Positions 35,311 to 42,102 of a stretch of DNA of 64,000 bases are shown one piece after another. The DNA is taken from NCBI RefSeq assembly GCF_030908385.1, contig NZ_CP133091.1, positions 965,501-1,029,500 on the forward strand, written 5' to 3'. The position numbers and the translations under genes were made by a program. The stretch comes from Mangrovimonas sp. YM274 (GTDB lineage: Bacteria; Bacteroidota; Bacteroidia; Flavobacteriales; Flavobacteriaceae). Under the pieces are notes generated by a model. That model saw nothing but the letters and a program-made list of their open reading frames with translations, was not told the origin of the DNA and ran no database searches. Position 1 is the first letter of the stretch; each line of letters opens with the position of its first letter.

Positions 35311-36267
35311 ATGAGTGAAGAACAAATTAAAAATTTAGAAGAACAATTCGAGGCACGTATTGCACGTGACGAGAAAATAGAGCCTAAAGATTGGATGCCG
35401 GAAAAATACCGCCAAACCCATATTAGGCAAATATCGCAACATGCCCATTCAGAAATTGTGGGAATGTTGCCAGAAGGAAATTGGATTACAAGAGCACCTT
35501 CGTTAAGAAGAAAAGTGGCGTTATTGGCCAAGGTTCAGGATGAGGCTGGTCATGGTTTGTATTTGTATTCAGCCTGTGAAACTTTAGGGATTTCTCGTGA
35601 CGAATTGTATGAGCAGTTGCATTCCGGTAAGGCTAAATATTCCTCGATATTCAATTATCCAACTGTTACTTGGGCCGATATGGGAGCCATTGGTTGGTTG
35701 GTAGATGGCGCCGCCATTATCAATCAAGTGCCCTTGTGCAATACCTCATTTGGACCTTATGCTAGAGCTATGGTGAGAGTGTGTAAGGAAGAAAGTTTCC
35801 ACCAACGTCAAGGCTATGAAATCATGCTGAAACTTTGTCAAGGAGCTCCGGAACAAAAAGAAATGGCTCAGGATGCTTTAAACCGTTGGTGGTGGCCTAG
35901 TTTGATGATGTTTGGTCCTACCGATGCAGAATCAACCCACACCGAACAATCCATGAAATGGAAGTTGAAGCGCAAAACGAATGACGAATTGCGTCAGCAG
36001 TTTATTGACCAAACGGTACCTCAGGCAGAAATTCTAGGTTTAACCATTCCAGATCCAGATTTAAAGTGGAATGAAGAACGCGGAAGCTATGATTTTGGTG
36101 AAATTAATTGGGATGAGTTTTGGCAAGTGGTAAAAGGGCACGGACCAATGAACAAGGAACGTATGAAAGCTCGTGTGGGAGCATGGGAACGCGGCGAGTG
36201 GGTGCGTGATGCAGCTATGGCACATGCCGAAAAGCAACAAGAAAGAAAAGAAAAACAAGCAGTTTAA
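35311..36267 (+). CDS. paaA: Phenylacetyl-CoA 1,2-epoxidase, oxygenase subunit PaaA
   Basis: The 318-residue protein is close in length to E. coli PaaA (309) and carries the diiron carboxylate motifs [13 protein letters not shown] (ExxH, about residue 73) and [14 protein letters not shown] (ExxH, about 160) in a ferritin-like helical bundle. It is the catalytic subunit that epoxidises the phenyl ring of phenylacetyl-CoA. paaB follows ten bases later, with paaC, paaD and paaE present to complete the multicomponent enzyme. Confidence 0.97.
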   Translation: MSEEQIKNLEEQFEARIARDEKIEPKDWMPEKYRQTHIRQISQHAHSEIVGMLPEGNWITRAPSLRRKVALLAKVQDEAGHGLYLYSACETLGISRDELYEQLHSGKAKYSSIFNYPTVTWADMGAIGWLVDGAAIINQVPLCNTSFGPYARAMVRVCKEESFHQRQGYEIMLKLCQGAPEQKEMAQDALNRWWWPSLMMFGPTDAESTHTEQSMKWKLKRKTNDELRQQFIDQTVPQAEILGLTIPDPDLKWNEERGSYDFGEINWDEFWQVVKGHGPMNKERMKARVGAWERGEWVRDAAMAHAEKQQERKEKQAV

Positions 36268-36277
36268 AAATAATATT

Positions 36278-36565
36278 ATGTCAACAAAAAACTGGCCTCT
36301 TTGGGAAGTCTTTGTAAGAAGTAAAAACGGATTGGAACACAGACATTTTGGTAGCTTACATGCGGCCGATGCCGAGATGGCATTGGAAAATGCACGTGAT
36401 GTCTACACGAGAAGAAATGAAGGTGTGAGCATTTGGGTGGTAGAATCAAAGTATATCACTGCTTCAAACCCAGAACATAGTGGTGAAATGTTTGAGCCGG
36501 CCCAGGATAAGGTGTATCGTCATCCTACCTTTTATGACTTGCCGGACGAAGTAAAACATATGTAG
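36278..36565 (+). CDS. paaB: Phenylacetyl-CoA epoxidase subunit PaaB
   Basis: I place the start at ATG 36278; the open frame extends upstream into paaA but that part is not conserved. The 95-residue product matches PaaB, with WPLWEVFVRSKNGLEHRHFG at the start and the EGVSIWVVES segment. It bridges PaaA/PaaC heterodimers in the epoxidase. A gap of about 120 bases with palindromic repeats separates it from paaC. Confidence 0.95.
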   Translation: MSTKNWPLWEVFVRSKNGLEHRHFGSLHAADAEMALENARDVYTRRNEGVSIWVVESKYITASNPEHSGEMFEPAQDKVYRHPTFYDLPDEVKHM

Positions 36566-36603
36566 TGGTTTCCTGAAAACGGGAAATTCGTAAGTAAAAC
36601 AAA

Positions 36604-36680
36604 TGTCACTTCGAGTAATTTGTACGATAGTAACAAATTGTATCGAGAAGTAATTAAACAGATTCCCACTTTTGTGGGAA
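36604..36680. repeat. REP-like palindromes between paaB and paaC
   Basis: A first element has CTTCGAG and TCGAGAAG outer parts around the pair AATTTGT/ACAAATT (36617-36623, 36633-36639). A second is TTCCCAC (36663-36669) and GTGGGAA (36674-36680) with loop TTTT. The second is partly repeated before paaJ (40871-40887). The CTTCGAG...TCGAGAAG form resembles dispersed intergenic repeats known in flavobacteria. Confidence 0.65.
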
Positions 36681-36686
36681 AGAGAT

Positions 36687-37439
36687 ATGAAAGACAATTT
36701 ATATAGATACATACTAGGCATTGCCGATAACTCTTTGATTTTGGGTCAAAGGTTGGGAGAACTGTGCGGACACGGGCCAAATTTGGAAACCGATATTGCC
36801 TGTACCAATATGTCCTTGGATTTGTTGGGGCAAGTACGCAGTTATTATCAATATGCCGCAAAAATAAAAGGAGAAGGCGCTTCCGAAGATAGTATCGCAT
36901 TCCTTCGAAAGGAACGGGAATATTACAATGTACTCTTGGTGGAGCAGCCTAATACAGATTTTGGATACACCATGGCACGTCAATTTTTGTTTGATGTGTA
37001 TCATTTGTTGTTCCTAACCGAATTACAAAAAAGTAGCGATCTAACCTTGTCGGCCATTGCTACAAAATCCATCAAGGAAGTAAGCTATCACCAACGGTTT
37101 TCATCCGATTGGATCAAACGTTTGGGGGATGGAACCGAAGAAAGCAATACACGCATTCAAACCGCCATCAACGATCTTTGGACTTATACCGATGAGTTGT
37201 TTCATCTAACGGATACAGATAAAGCGATGGTTGAAGAAGGTATTGGAGTGGATGTGACGACACTTAAGGAAGCTTATTACAAAACGGTTTCTGAAGTGTT
37301 GGAAGAAGCAAGGATAGAAATTCCAGAATCCAAGTATTTTCAAAAAGGAGGAAAACAAGGAATTCACACAGAGCACATGGGTTATTTGTTGGCCGATATG
37401 CAATACATGCAACGCGCCTACCCAAATATGGAGTGGTAA
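36687..37439 (+). CDS. paaC: Phenylacetyl-CoA epoxidase structural subunit PaaC
   Basis: ATG 36687 (MKDNLYRYILGIADNSLIL) is chosen over the upstream in-frame TTG at 36672, which lies inside a repeat hairpin. The 250-residue helical protein resembles PaaA's ferritin-like fold without the full set of metal ligands and has DLLGQVRSYYQYAA and VSYHQRFSSDWIKRLGDGTEE. It forms the heterodimer with PaaA that carries the epoxidase activity. A palindrome begins one base after its stop codon. Confidence 0.95.
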   Translation: MKDNLYRYILGIADNSLILGQRLGELCGHGPNLETDIACTNMSLDLLGQVRSYYQYAAKIKGEGASEDSIAFLRKEREYYNVLLVEQPNTDFGYTMARQFLFDVYHLLFLTELQKSSDLTLSAIATKSIKEVSYHQRFSSDWIKRLGDGTEESNTRIQTAINDLWTYTDELFHLTDTDKAMVEEGIGVDVTTLKEAYYKTVSEVLEEARIEIPESKYFQKGGKQGIHTEHMGYLLADMQYMQRAYPNMEW

Positions 37440-37440
37440 A

Positions 37441-37460
37441 ATTCCTGCGAAAGCAGGAAT
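37441..37460. repeat. Palindrome between paaC and paaD
   Basis: ATTCCTGC-GAAA-GCAGGAAT is a perfect 8-base hairpin starting one base after the paaC stop codon. The same element with loop AAAG starts right after the paaI stop codon at 40741. A GTTTCGAG...ATCGAGAGG stretch follows it. Confidence 0.75.
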
Positions 37461-37502
37461 CTAAAATTAACTGTAGTTTCGAGAGAAATCGAGAGGTTTA
37501 AA

Positions 37503-38003
37503 ATGTTAGAACAACAACAACATATAGATAAAATTCTTATCCCAATTCTGGAACAGGTGTCAGATCCTGAAATTCCAGTATTGTCCATTATGGATATGGG
37601 AGTTGTACGTTCTGCCATTATTGAAAATAACCTTGTCAAGGTTAAAATCACCCCTACCTATAGTGGTTGCCCTGCCATGGATGTCATTGGAGGCGATATC
37701 AAAGCTGCATTAAAAAAGGCTGGTTATGAATCGGAAATAGAATTGATTCTAGCCCCAGCTTGGACAACCGATTGGATCACTCCTAGAGGAAGAAAGGCGC
37801 TGGAAGCGTATGGCATTGCAGCTCCTTTGGAAGCTGAAGCCGATAAAGATGTGCTTCTTCATGGCAAGCGTATTGTGAAGTGTCCTCAATGTGGTTCAAC
37901 CAATACCCGGTTGGTAAGCCAATTTGGTTCTACGGCCTGTAAGGCCCAGTTTCAATGTGATGATTGCCATGAACCTTTCGATTATTTTAAATGCTTGAAA
38001 TAA
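37503..38003 (+). CDS. paaD: Phenylacetyl-CoA epoxidase assembly subunit PaaD
   Basis: The 166-residue protein has an N-terminal MIP18/DUF59 domain (about 10-95, VSDPEIPVLSIMDMGVVR and YSGCPAMDVI) and a C-terminal cysteine cluster (CPQC, then a Cys in STACKAQ, then CDDC) that could bind zinc or an Fe-S cluster. PaaD is needed for maturation of the epoxidase, probably of the PaaE Fe-S centre. It lies between paaC and the VOC gene (ten-base gap). Confidence 0.93.
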   Translation: MLEQQQHIDKILIPILEQVSDPEIPVLSIMDMGVVRSAIIENNLVKVKITPTYSGCPAMDVIGGDIKAALKKAGYESEIELILAPAWTTDWITPRGRKALEAYGIAAPLEAEADKDVLLHGKRIVKCPQCGSTNTRLVSQFGSTACKAQFQCDDCHEPFDYFKCLK

Positions 38004-38012
38004 TAAAACATA

Positions 38013-38399
38013 ATGGAAAATAAACAATCACCAATGTTGGGTCTTCGTACGGTGGTATACATGGTGGAAGACCTTGAAAAAGCCAAGGCATGGTATGCCA
38101 AGGCCTTCAATGCGCAGCCATATTACGATACCCCTTATTATGTGGGATTTAATATTGGCGGCTACGAATTGGGCCTGCATCCCAAAGAAAAGGTACAAGG
38201 CACCGATAATGGTACTGTGCAAACCTACTGGGGTGTTGAGGATATTCAAAAGGTGTATGGTTCCTTAATTGAAATGGGTGCTAGCAAGCATGAAGAACCT
38301 AATAATGTTGGAGGCGACATAGCCGTAGCGAGTGTGTATGATCCTTGGAAAAATATCATTGGAATTATTTATAATCCAGAATTTAAACTACCAAAATAG
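38013..38399 (+). CDS. VOC-family protein inside the paa operon
   Basis: The 128-residue protein is a single glyoxalase/bleomycin-resistance (VOC) domain with paired beta-alpha-beta-beta-beta units: LRTVVYMVEDLEKAKAWYAK and VQTYWGVEDIQKVYGSLIEMG. Possible metal ligands are sparse, so it may bind a ligand without being an enzyme. The tight spacing (ten bases after paaD, three before paaG) shows it belongs to the pathway. A role in removing reactive epoxide, oxepin or thiol-reactive side products is a guess. Confidence 0.82.
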   Translation: MENKQSPMLGLRTVVYMVEDLEKAKAWYAKAFNAQPYYDTPYYVGFNIGGYELGLHPKEKVQGTDNGTVQTYWGVEDIQKVYGSLIEMGASKHEEPNNVGGDIAVASVYDPWKNIIGIIYNPEFKLPK

Positions 38400-38401
38400 A
38401 T

Positions 38402-39181
38402 ATGAGTTCAATTGAATTGAAAATTGAAAATAATATAGCCTATATCACACTTAACCGTCCAGAAGTATTCAATAGTTTCAATCGCGAAATGGCCTTGAAA
38501 CTTCAAGAGACTCTGGATAATTGTGAAACAAATGAAGAGGTAAGAGCCATTGTGTTGACTGGAAACGGAAAGGCATTTTGTGCGGGACAGGATTTAAAGG
38601 AAGTTACTTCACCAGAATTGAACCCTGGCTTCAAGAAAATATTGGAAGAACACTACAATCCAATCATCACCCGAATTCGACATATAGAAAAACCGATTAT
38701 AGGTGCTGTAAATGGCGTAGCTGCTGGAGCAGGTGCCAATATAGCTTTAGCTTGTGATGTTGTGGTAGCCCATGAGCAGGTAAGCTTTATTCAGGCTTTT
38801 AGTTTGATTGGTTTGATTCCAGACAGTGCCGGGACTTTCTTTTTACCAAGATTGATTGGCTTCCAAAAGGCGTCTGCCTTGGCTATGTTGGGAGATAAAG
38901 TGCCTGCAGAAGAAGCCGAGCGTTTAGGGATGATTTATAAAGTATTGCCATTAGAAAGTTTTGAGGAAGAAGTATCCAAACTGGCCTTAAAAATGGCAAA
39001 CATGCCAACCAAAGCTTTGGGATTGATCAAGAAAAGTTTGAATCAATCCTTGACCAACAACTTGGAAGAGCAGTTGGCTTTGGAATCAAAATATCAAATT
39101 GAAGCTGCGGGAACCGAGGATTATGCTGAAGGGGTTTCTGCATTTGTAGAGAAAAGAAAACCAACTTTTAAAGGAAAGTAA
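38402..39181 (+). CDS. paaG: Ring-1,2-epoxyphenylacetyl-CoA isomerase PaaG
   Basis: The 259-residue crotonase-fold protein has KAFCAGQDLKE and the oxyanion segment GAVNGVAAGAGANIALACD, and the PaaG-like FIQAFSLIGLIPDSAGTFFLPR with an acidic residue (PDS) in the position used by isomerases. It converts the epoxide to the seven-membered oxepin-CoA. paaH starts right after its stop codon. PaaF would be the alternative, but the IPDSAG motif and gene order favour PaaG. Confidence 0.88.
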   Translation: MSSIELKIENNIAYITLNRPEVFNSFNREMALKLQETLDNCETNEEVRAIVLTGNGKAFCAGQDLKEVTSPELNPGFKKILEEHYNPIITRIRHIEKPIIGAVNGVAAGAGANIALACDVVVAHEQVSFIQAFSLIGLIPDSAGTFFLPRLIGFQKASALAMLGDKVPAEEAERLGMIYKVLPLESFEEEVSKLALKMANMPTKALGLIKKSLNQSLTNNLEEQLALESKYQIEAAGTEDYAEGVSAFVEKRKPTFKGK

Positions 39182-40336
39182 ATGAACGTAGGAATCATAG
39201 GAAGCGGCACCATGGGGAGTGGCATAGCACAAGTGGCGGCCACTGCAGGATGTACCGTTAAATTATATGATACCAATGAAGCAGCTTTGGAAAAAGCAAG
39301 ATTGTCATTGGAAAAAATATTGACCAGATTAGTGGAAAAGGGGCGCATTGATACTCATGAAAAATTGAGGATTCAAAGCAATATACAATATGTGGATACC
39401 TTAAAGGAATTGGCAGATTCCAACCTTACCATTGAAGCGATTGTTGAGAATTTGGACATCAAGAAAAAGGTTTTTTCAGAATTGGAAAGCTATGTGGCAG
39501 ATGACTGTATCATCGCCTCAAACACTTCTTCTTTATCCATAGCTTCCATTGCGGCCTCGCTTCAAAAGCCAGAGCGTTGCATTGGAATTCACTTTTTTAA
39601 CCCAGCGCCGCTGATGAAGTTGGTAGAGGTGATTCCTGCCGTGCAAACTTCCAAGGACGTTTTGGATTTGGCGGTAAAAACCATTTCCGATTGGAATAAA
39701 ACCGTGGCGGTTGCTAAAGATACCCCAGGATTTATTGTGAATCGTGTAGCCCGTCCATTTTATGGGGAAGCCTTGCGAATTTATGAAGAAGGGATTGCCG
39801 ATTTTGCAACCATTGATTGGAGCTTAAAAACCACTGGAGGTTTCCGTATGGGGCCTTTTGAGTTGATGGATTTCATAGGGAATGACGTTAATTATACCGT
39901 AACAGAAACAGTATTTACATCTTTCTATTTCGATCCTAGATACAAACCGTCTTTTACGCAAAAGCGTTTGAGTGAAGCAGGGTATTTAGGTAGAAAAACC
40001 GGGAAGGGTTATTACGATTATTCCGAAGGAGTTGAAATGCCTGCTCCAACAGAGGATAAAGCATTGGCCCAGCAGATTTTTGACCGTGTCTTGGTGATGC
40101 TGATCAACGAAGCGGCGGATGCTTTGTTTTTAAACATAGCCTCTGCAGAAGATATTGACAATGCCATGACCAAAGGGGTAAATTATCCTAAAGGTCTGTT
40201 GGCATGGGCCCATGAAAAAGGAATCGCTTGGTGTGTGGCCAAGTTGGATGAGCTTTATAACGAGTATCATGAAGATCGTTACAGGTGCAGTCCATTATTG
40301 CGTAAAATGAACAAAGAAAACAAAAGCTTTTTTTAA
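39182..40336 (+). CDS. paaH: 3-hydroxyadipyl-CoA dehydrogenase PaaH
   Basis: The 384-residue protein has the NAD-binding GSGTMGSGIAQVAA at the N-terminus, IEAIVENLDIKKKVFSEL and the SNTSSLSI and GIHFFNPAPLMKLVEVI motifs of 3-hydroxyacyl-CoA dehydrogenases, then a C-terminal dimerisation domain and a repeat of it (about 290-384). It oxidises 3-hydroxyadipyl-CoA to 3-oxoadipyl-CoA. It abuts paaG (stop codon directly before its ATG) and overlaps paaI by one base. Confidence 0.93.
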   Translation: MNVGIIGSGTMGSGIAQVAATAGCTVKLYDTNEAALEKARLSLEKILTRLVEKGRIDTHEKLRIQSNIQYVDTLKELADSNLTIEAIVENLDIKKKVFSELESYVADDCIIASNTSSLSIASIAASLQKPERCIGIHFFNPAPLMKLVEVIPAVQTSKDVLDLAVKTISDWNKTVAVAKDTPGFIVNRVARPFYGEALRIYEEGIADFATIDWSLKTTGGFRMGPFELMDFIGNDVNYTVTETVFTSFYFDPRYKPSFTQKRLSEAGYLGRKTGKGYYDYSEGVEMPAPTEDKALAQQIFDRVLVMLINEAADALFLNIASAEDIDNAMTKGVNYPKGLLAWAHEKGIAWCVAKLDELYNEYHEDRYRCSPLLRKMNKENKSFF

Positions 40337-40740
40337 TGCAGGGCGAACAAATACCGCACAAAATGTTGCACCAAGATCCGTTTAGTACTTGGTTGGGCAT
40401 AGAAATTTTGGAATGCGAAATTGGTCGCTGCAAAGTAGGGATGACCGTTAGAAAGGAAATGCTCAACAGCATGGGCAAAGCACATGGAGGCATTAGTTAT
40501 TCGCTTGCAGATACAGCCTTTGGCTTTGCAGCAAATACCCATGGTAGATTTTCGGTTTCCATTGAAACCAGTATCAATCATATCGAAGCCTTAAACGAGG
40601 GTGATTATTTGGTAGCGGAGTCCGTGATAGAAAAAGTAAATAACAAATTAGGCTTCAATATTGTTGAAGTAAAGCGAGGCGATGAATTGGTAGCACTGTT
40701 CAAAGGTGTGGTGTATCGCACTCAAAAAGAATGGGAATGA
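40336..40740 (+). CDS. paaI: Hydroxyphenylacetyl-CoA thioesterase PaaI
   Basis: The 134-residue hotdog-fold thioesterase has the SMGKAHGGISYSLADTAFGFAAN core with the HGG motif typical of PaaI. In E. coli it releases dead-end CoA esters from stalled pathway intermediates and so recycles CoA. Its ATG overlaps the paaH stop codon. A palindromic element starts at the first base after its stop. Confidence 0.92.
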   Translation: MQGEQIPHKMLHQDPFSTWLGIEILECEIGRCKVGMTVRKEMLNSMGKAHGGISYSLADTAFGFAANTHGRFSVSIETSINHIEALNEGDYLVAESVIEKVNNKLGFNIVEVKRGDELVALFKGVVYRTQKEWE

Positions 40741-40887
40741 ATTCCTGCAAAGGCAGGAATCTCTTAATTCAAAAGAAATATCGAAACCTAAACAGAACAG
40801 TATTGTTTAGGAATGAGAAAAAATATAATAGTAAATAGAATTCACACTTTAGTGAGAATTAAACTGAAAAGATACCCACTTTTGTGG
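40741..40887. repeat. Palindrome array between paaI and paaJ
   Basis: Three hairpins lie in this 155-base gap: ATTCCTGC/GCAGGAAT (40741-40760), AATTCxCACT/AGTGxGAATT (40839-40860) and CCCAC/GTGG (40875-40887). The last and its flanks resemble the sequence before paaC. In many genomes other paa genes sit in this place; none is here. Confidence 0.65.
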
Positions 40888-40895
40888 CCATAAAT

Positions 40896-42101
40896 ATGAA
40901 AGAAGCATATATCATAGATGGAGTTCGTACTCCAATAGGAAGTTACAAAGGCACTTTGTCGGCTGTGAGAACGGACGATTTAGGGGCTTTGATAATTGAA
41001 GAAATAGTCAAACGAAATCCAAACATTCCAAAAGAGGCTTACGATGATGTGATTTTGGGCTGTGCTAATCAAGCCGGGGAAGACAACCGCAACGTCGCGA
41101 GAATGTCTTTGTTGTTGGCTGGCTTGCCATATACGGTGCCGGGAGAAACGGTGAACCGTTTGTGCAGTTCAGGATTGTCGGCGATTATTCATGCCAATAG
41201 AGCGATAAAAGCTGGAGATGGCGACATTTTTATTGCAGGCGGTGTTGAAAATATGACACGTGGACCTTTGGTAGTTTCAAAGCCGTCATCAGGTTTTGGA
41301 ACGGATTCCAAAATGTACGATTCCAGTTTTGGATGGCGTTTTGTAAATCCAAAAATGCACGAGATGTATGGAACAGATGGTATGGGAAATACGGCAGAAA
41401 ACTTGGTAGAACTGCACGGCATTTCCCGTGAAGATCAAGATAAGTTTGCCAACTGGAGCCAAATGAAGGCGACCAAAGCCCAAGAAAATGGGAGATTGGC
41501 AAAAGAAATAATGACGGTTGAAATTCCACAACGCAAAAAGGACCCGATTCTGTTTTTAAAAGATGAATTTGTAAAACCAACAACCACTATGGAAGTGTTG
41601 GGAAAATTGCGTCCGGCCTTTAAAAAGGATGGAAGCGTCACAGCTGGGAACTCCTCTGGATTGAATGATGGAGCAGCTGCAACAATCATTGCATCTTCAG
41701 AAGCGGTTGAAAAATACAACCTTAAACCATTGGCTAGAATTGTAAGTTCGGCAGTGGTCGGCGTTGAGCCCCGCATTATGGGCATTGGTCCCGTAGAGGC
41801 TTCCAATAAAGCTTTAGAAAAAGCAGGTTTAACCATGGACGATATGGATATTATTGAACTTAATGAAGCTTTTGCAGCCCAAGCCTTGGCATGTACACGT
41901 GCTTGGGGATTGGCTGACGACGACCCTAGATTGAACCCAAATGGAGGCTCTATTGCTATAGGACATCCACTGGGAGTGACAGGCGCACGTATCGCTTATT
42001 CGGCAGCATTGGAATTACAGGAACAAAATAAGCGTTACGCTTTGGTGACCATGTGCATTGGTGTCGGGCAAGGTTACGCAGCAATTATTGAAAGAGTGTA
42101 A
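40896..42101 (+). CDS. paaJ: 3-oxoadipyl-CoA thiolase PaaJ
   Basis: I use ATG 40896 (MKEAYIIDGVRTPIGSYKG); an in-frame GTG at 40884 lies within a repeat hairpin. The 401-residue thiolase has the nucleophile NRLCSSGLSAI (Cys about 90), NEAFAAQALACTR, GHPLGVTGAR with the catalytic His, and the C-terminal Cys in CIGVGQG. It cleaves 3-oxoadipyl-CoA to succinyl-CoA and acetyl-CoA, and probably also works after ring opening. paaZ starts two bases after its stop codon. Confidence 0.94.
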   Translation: MKEAYIIDGVRTPIGSYKGTLSAVRTDDLGALIIEEIVKRNPNIPKEAYDDVILGCANQAGEDNRNVARMSLLLAGLPYTVPGETVNRLCSSGLSAIIHANRAIKAGDGDIFIAGGVENMTRGPLVVSKPSSGFGTDSKMYDSSFGWRFVNPKMHEMYGTDGMGNTAENLVELHGISREDQDKFANWSQMKATKAQENGRLAKEIMTVEIPQRKKDPILFLKDEFVKPTTTMEVLGKLRPAFKKDGSVTAGNSSGLNDGAAATIIASSEAVEKYNLKPLARIVSSAVVGVEPRIMGIGPVEASNKALEKAGLTMDDMDIIELNEAFAAQALACTRAWGLADDDPRLNPNGGSIAIGHPLGVTGARIAYSAALELQEQNKRYALVTMCIGVGQGYAAIIERV

Positions 42102-42102
42102 T

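Noticed and set aside
36604-36680. A riboswitch or CRISPR-like repeat between paaB and paaC
   Set aside because: There is no regular spacing or conserved aptamer core, only short palindromes of the same type as in other gaps of the cluster.
42058-42102. Longer N-terminus for PaaZ
   Set aside because: These codons lie within paaJ and are not part of the conserved PaaZ start.
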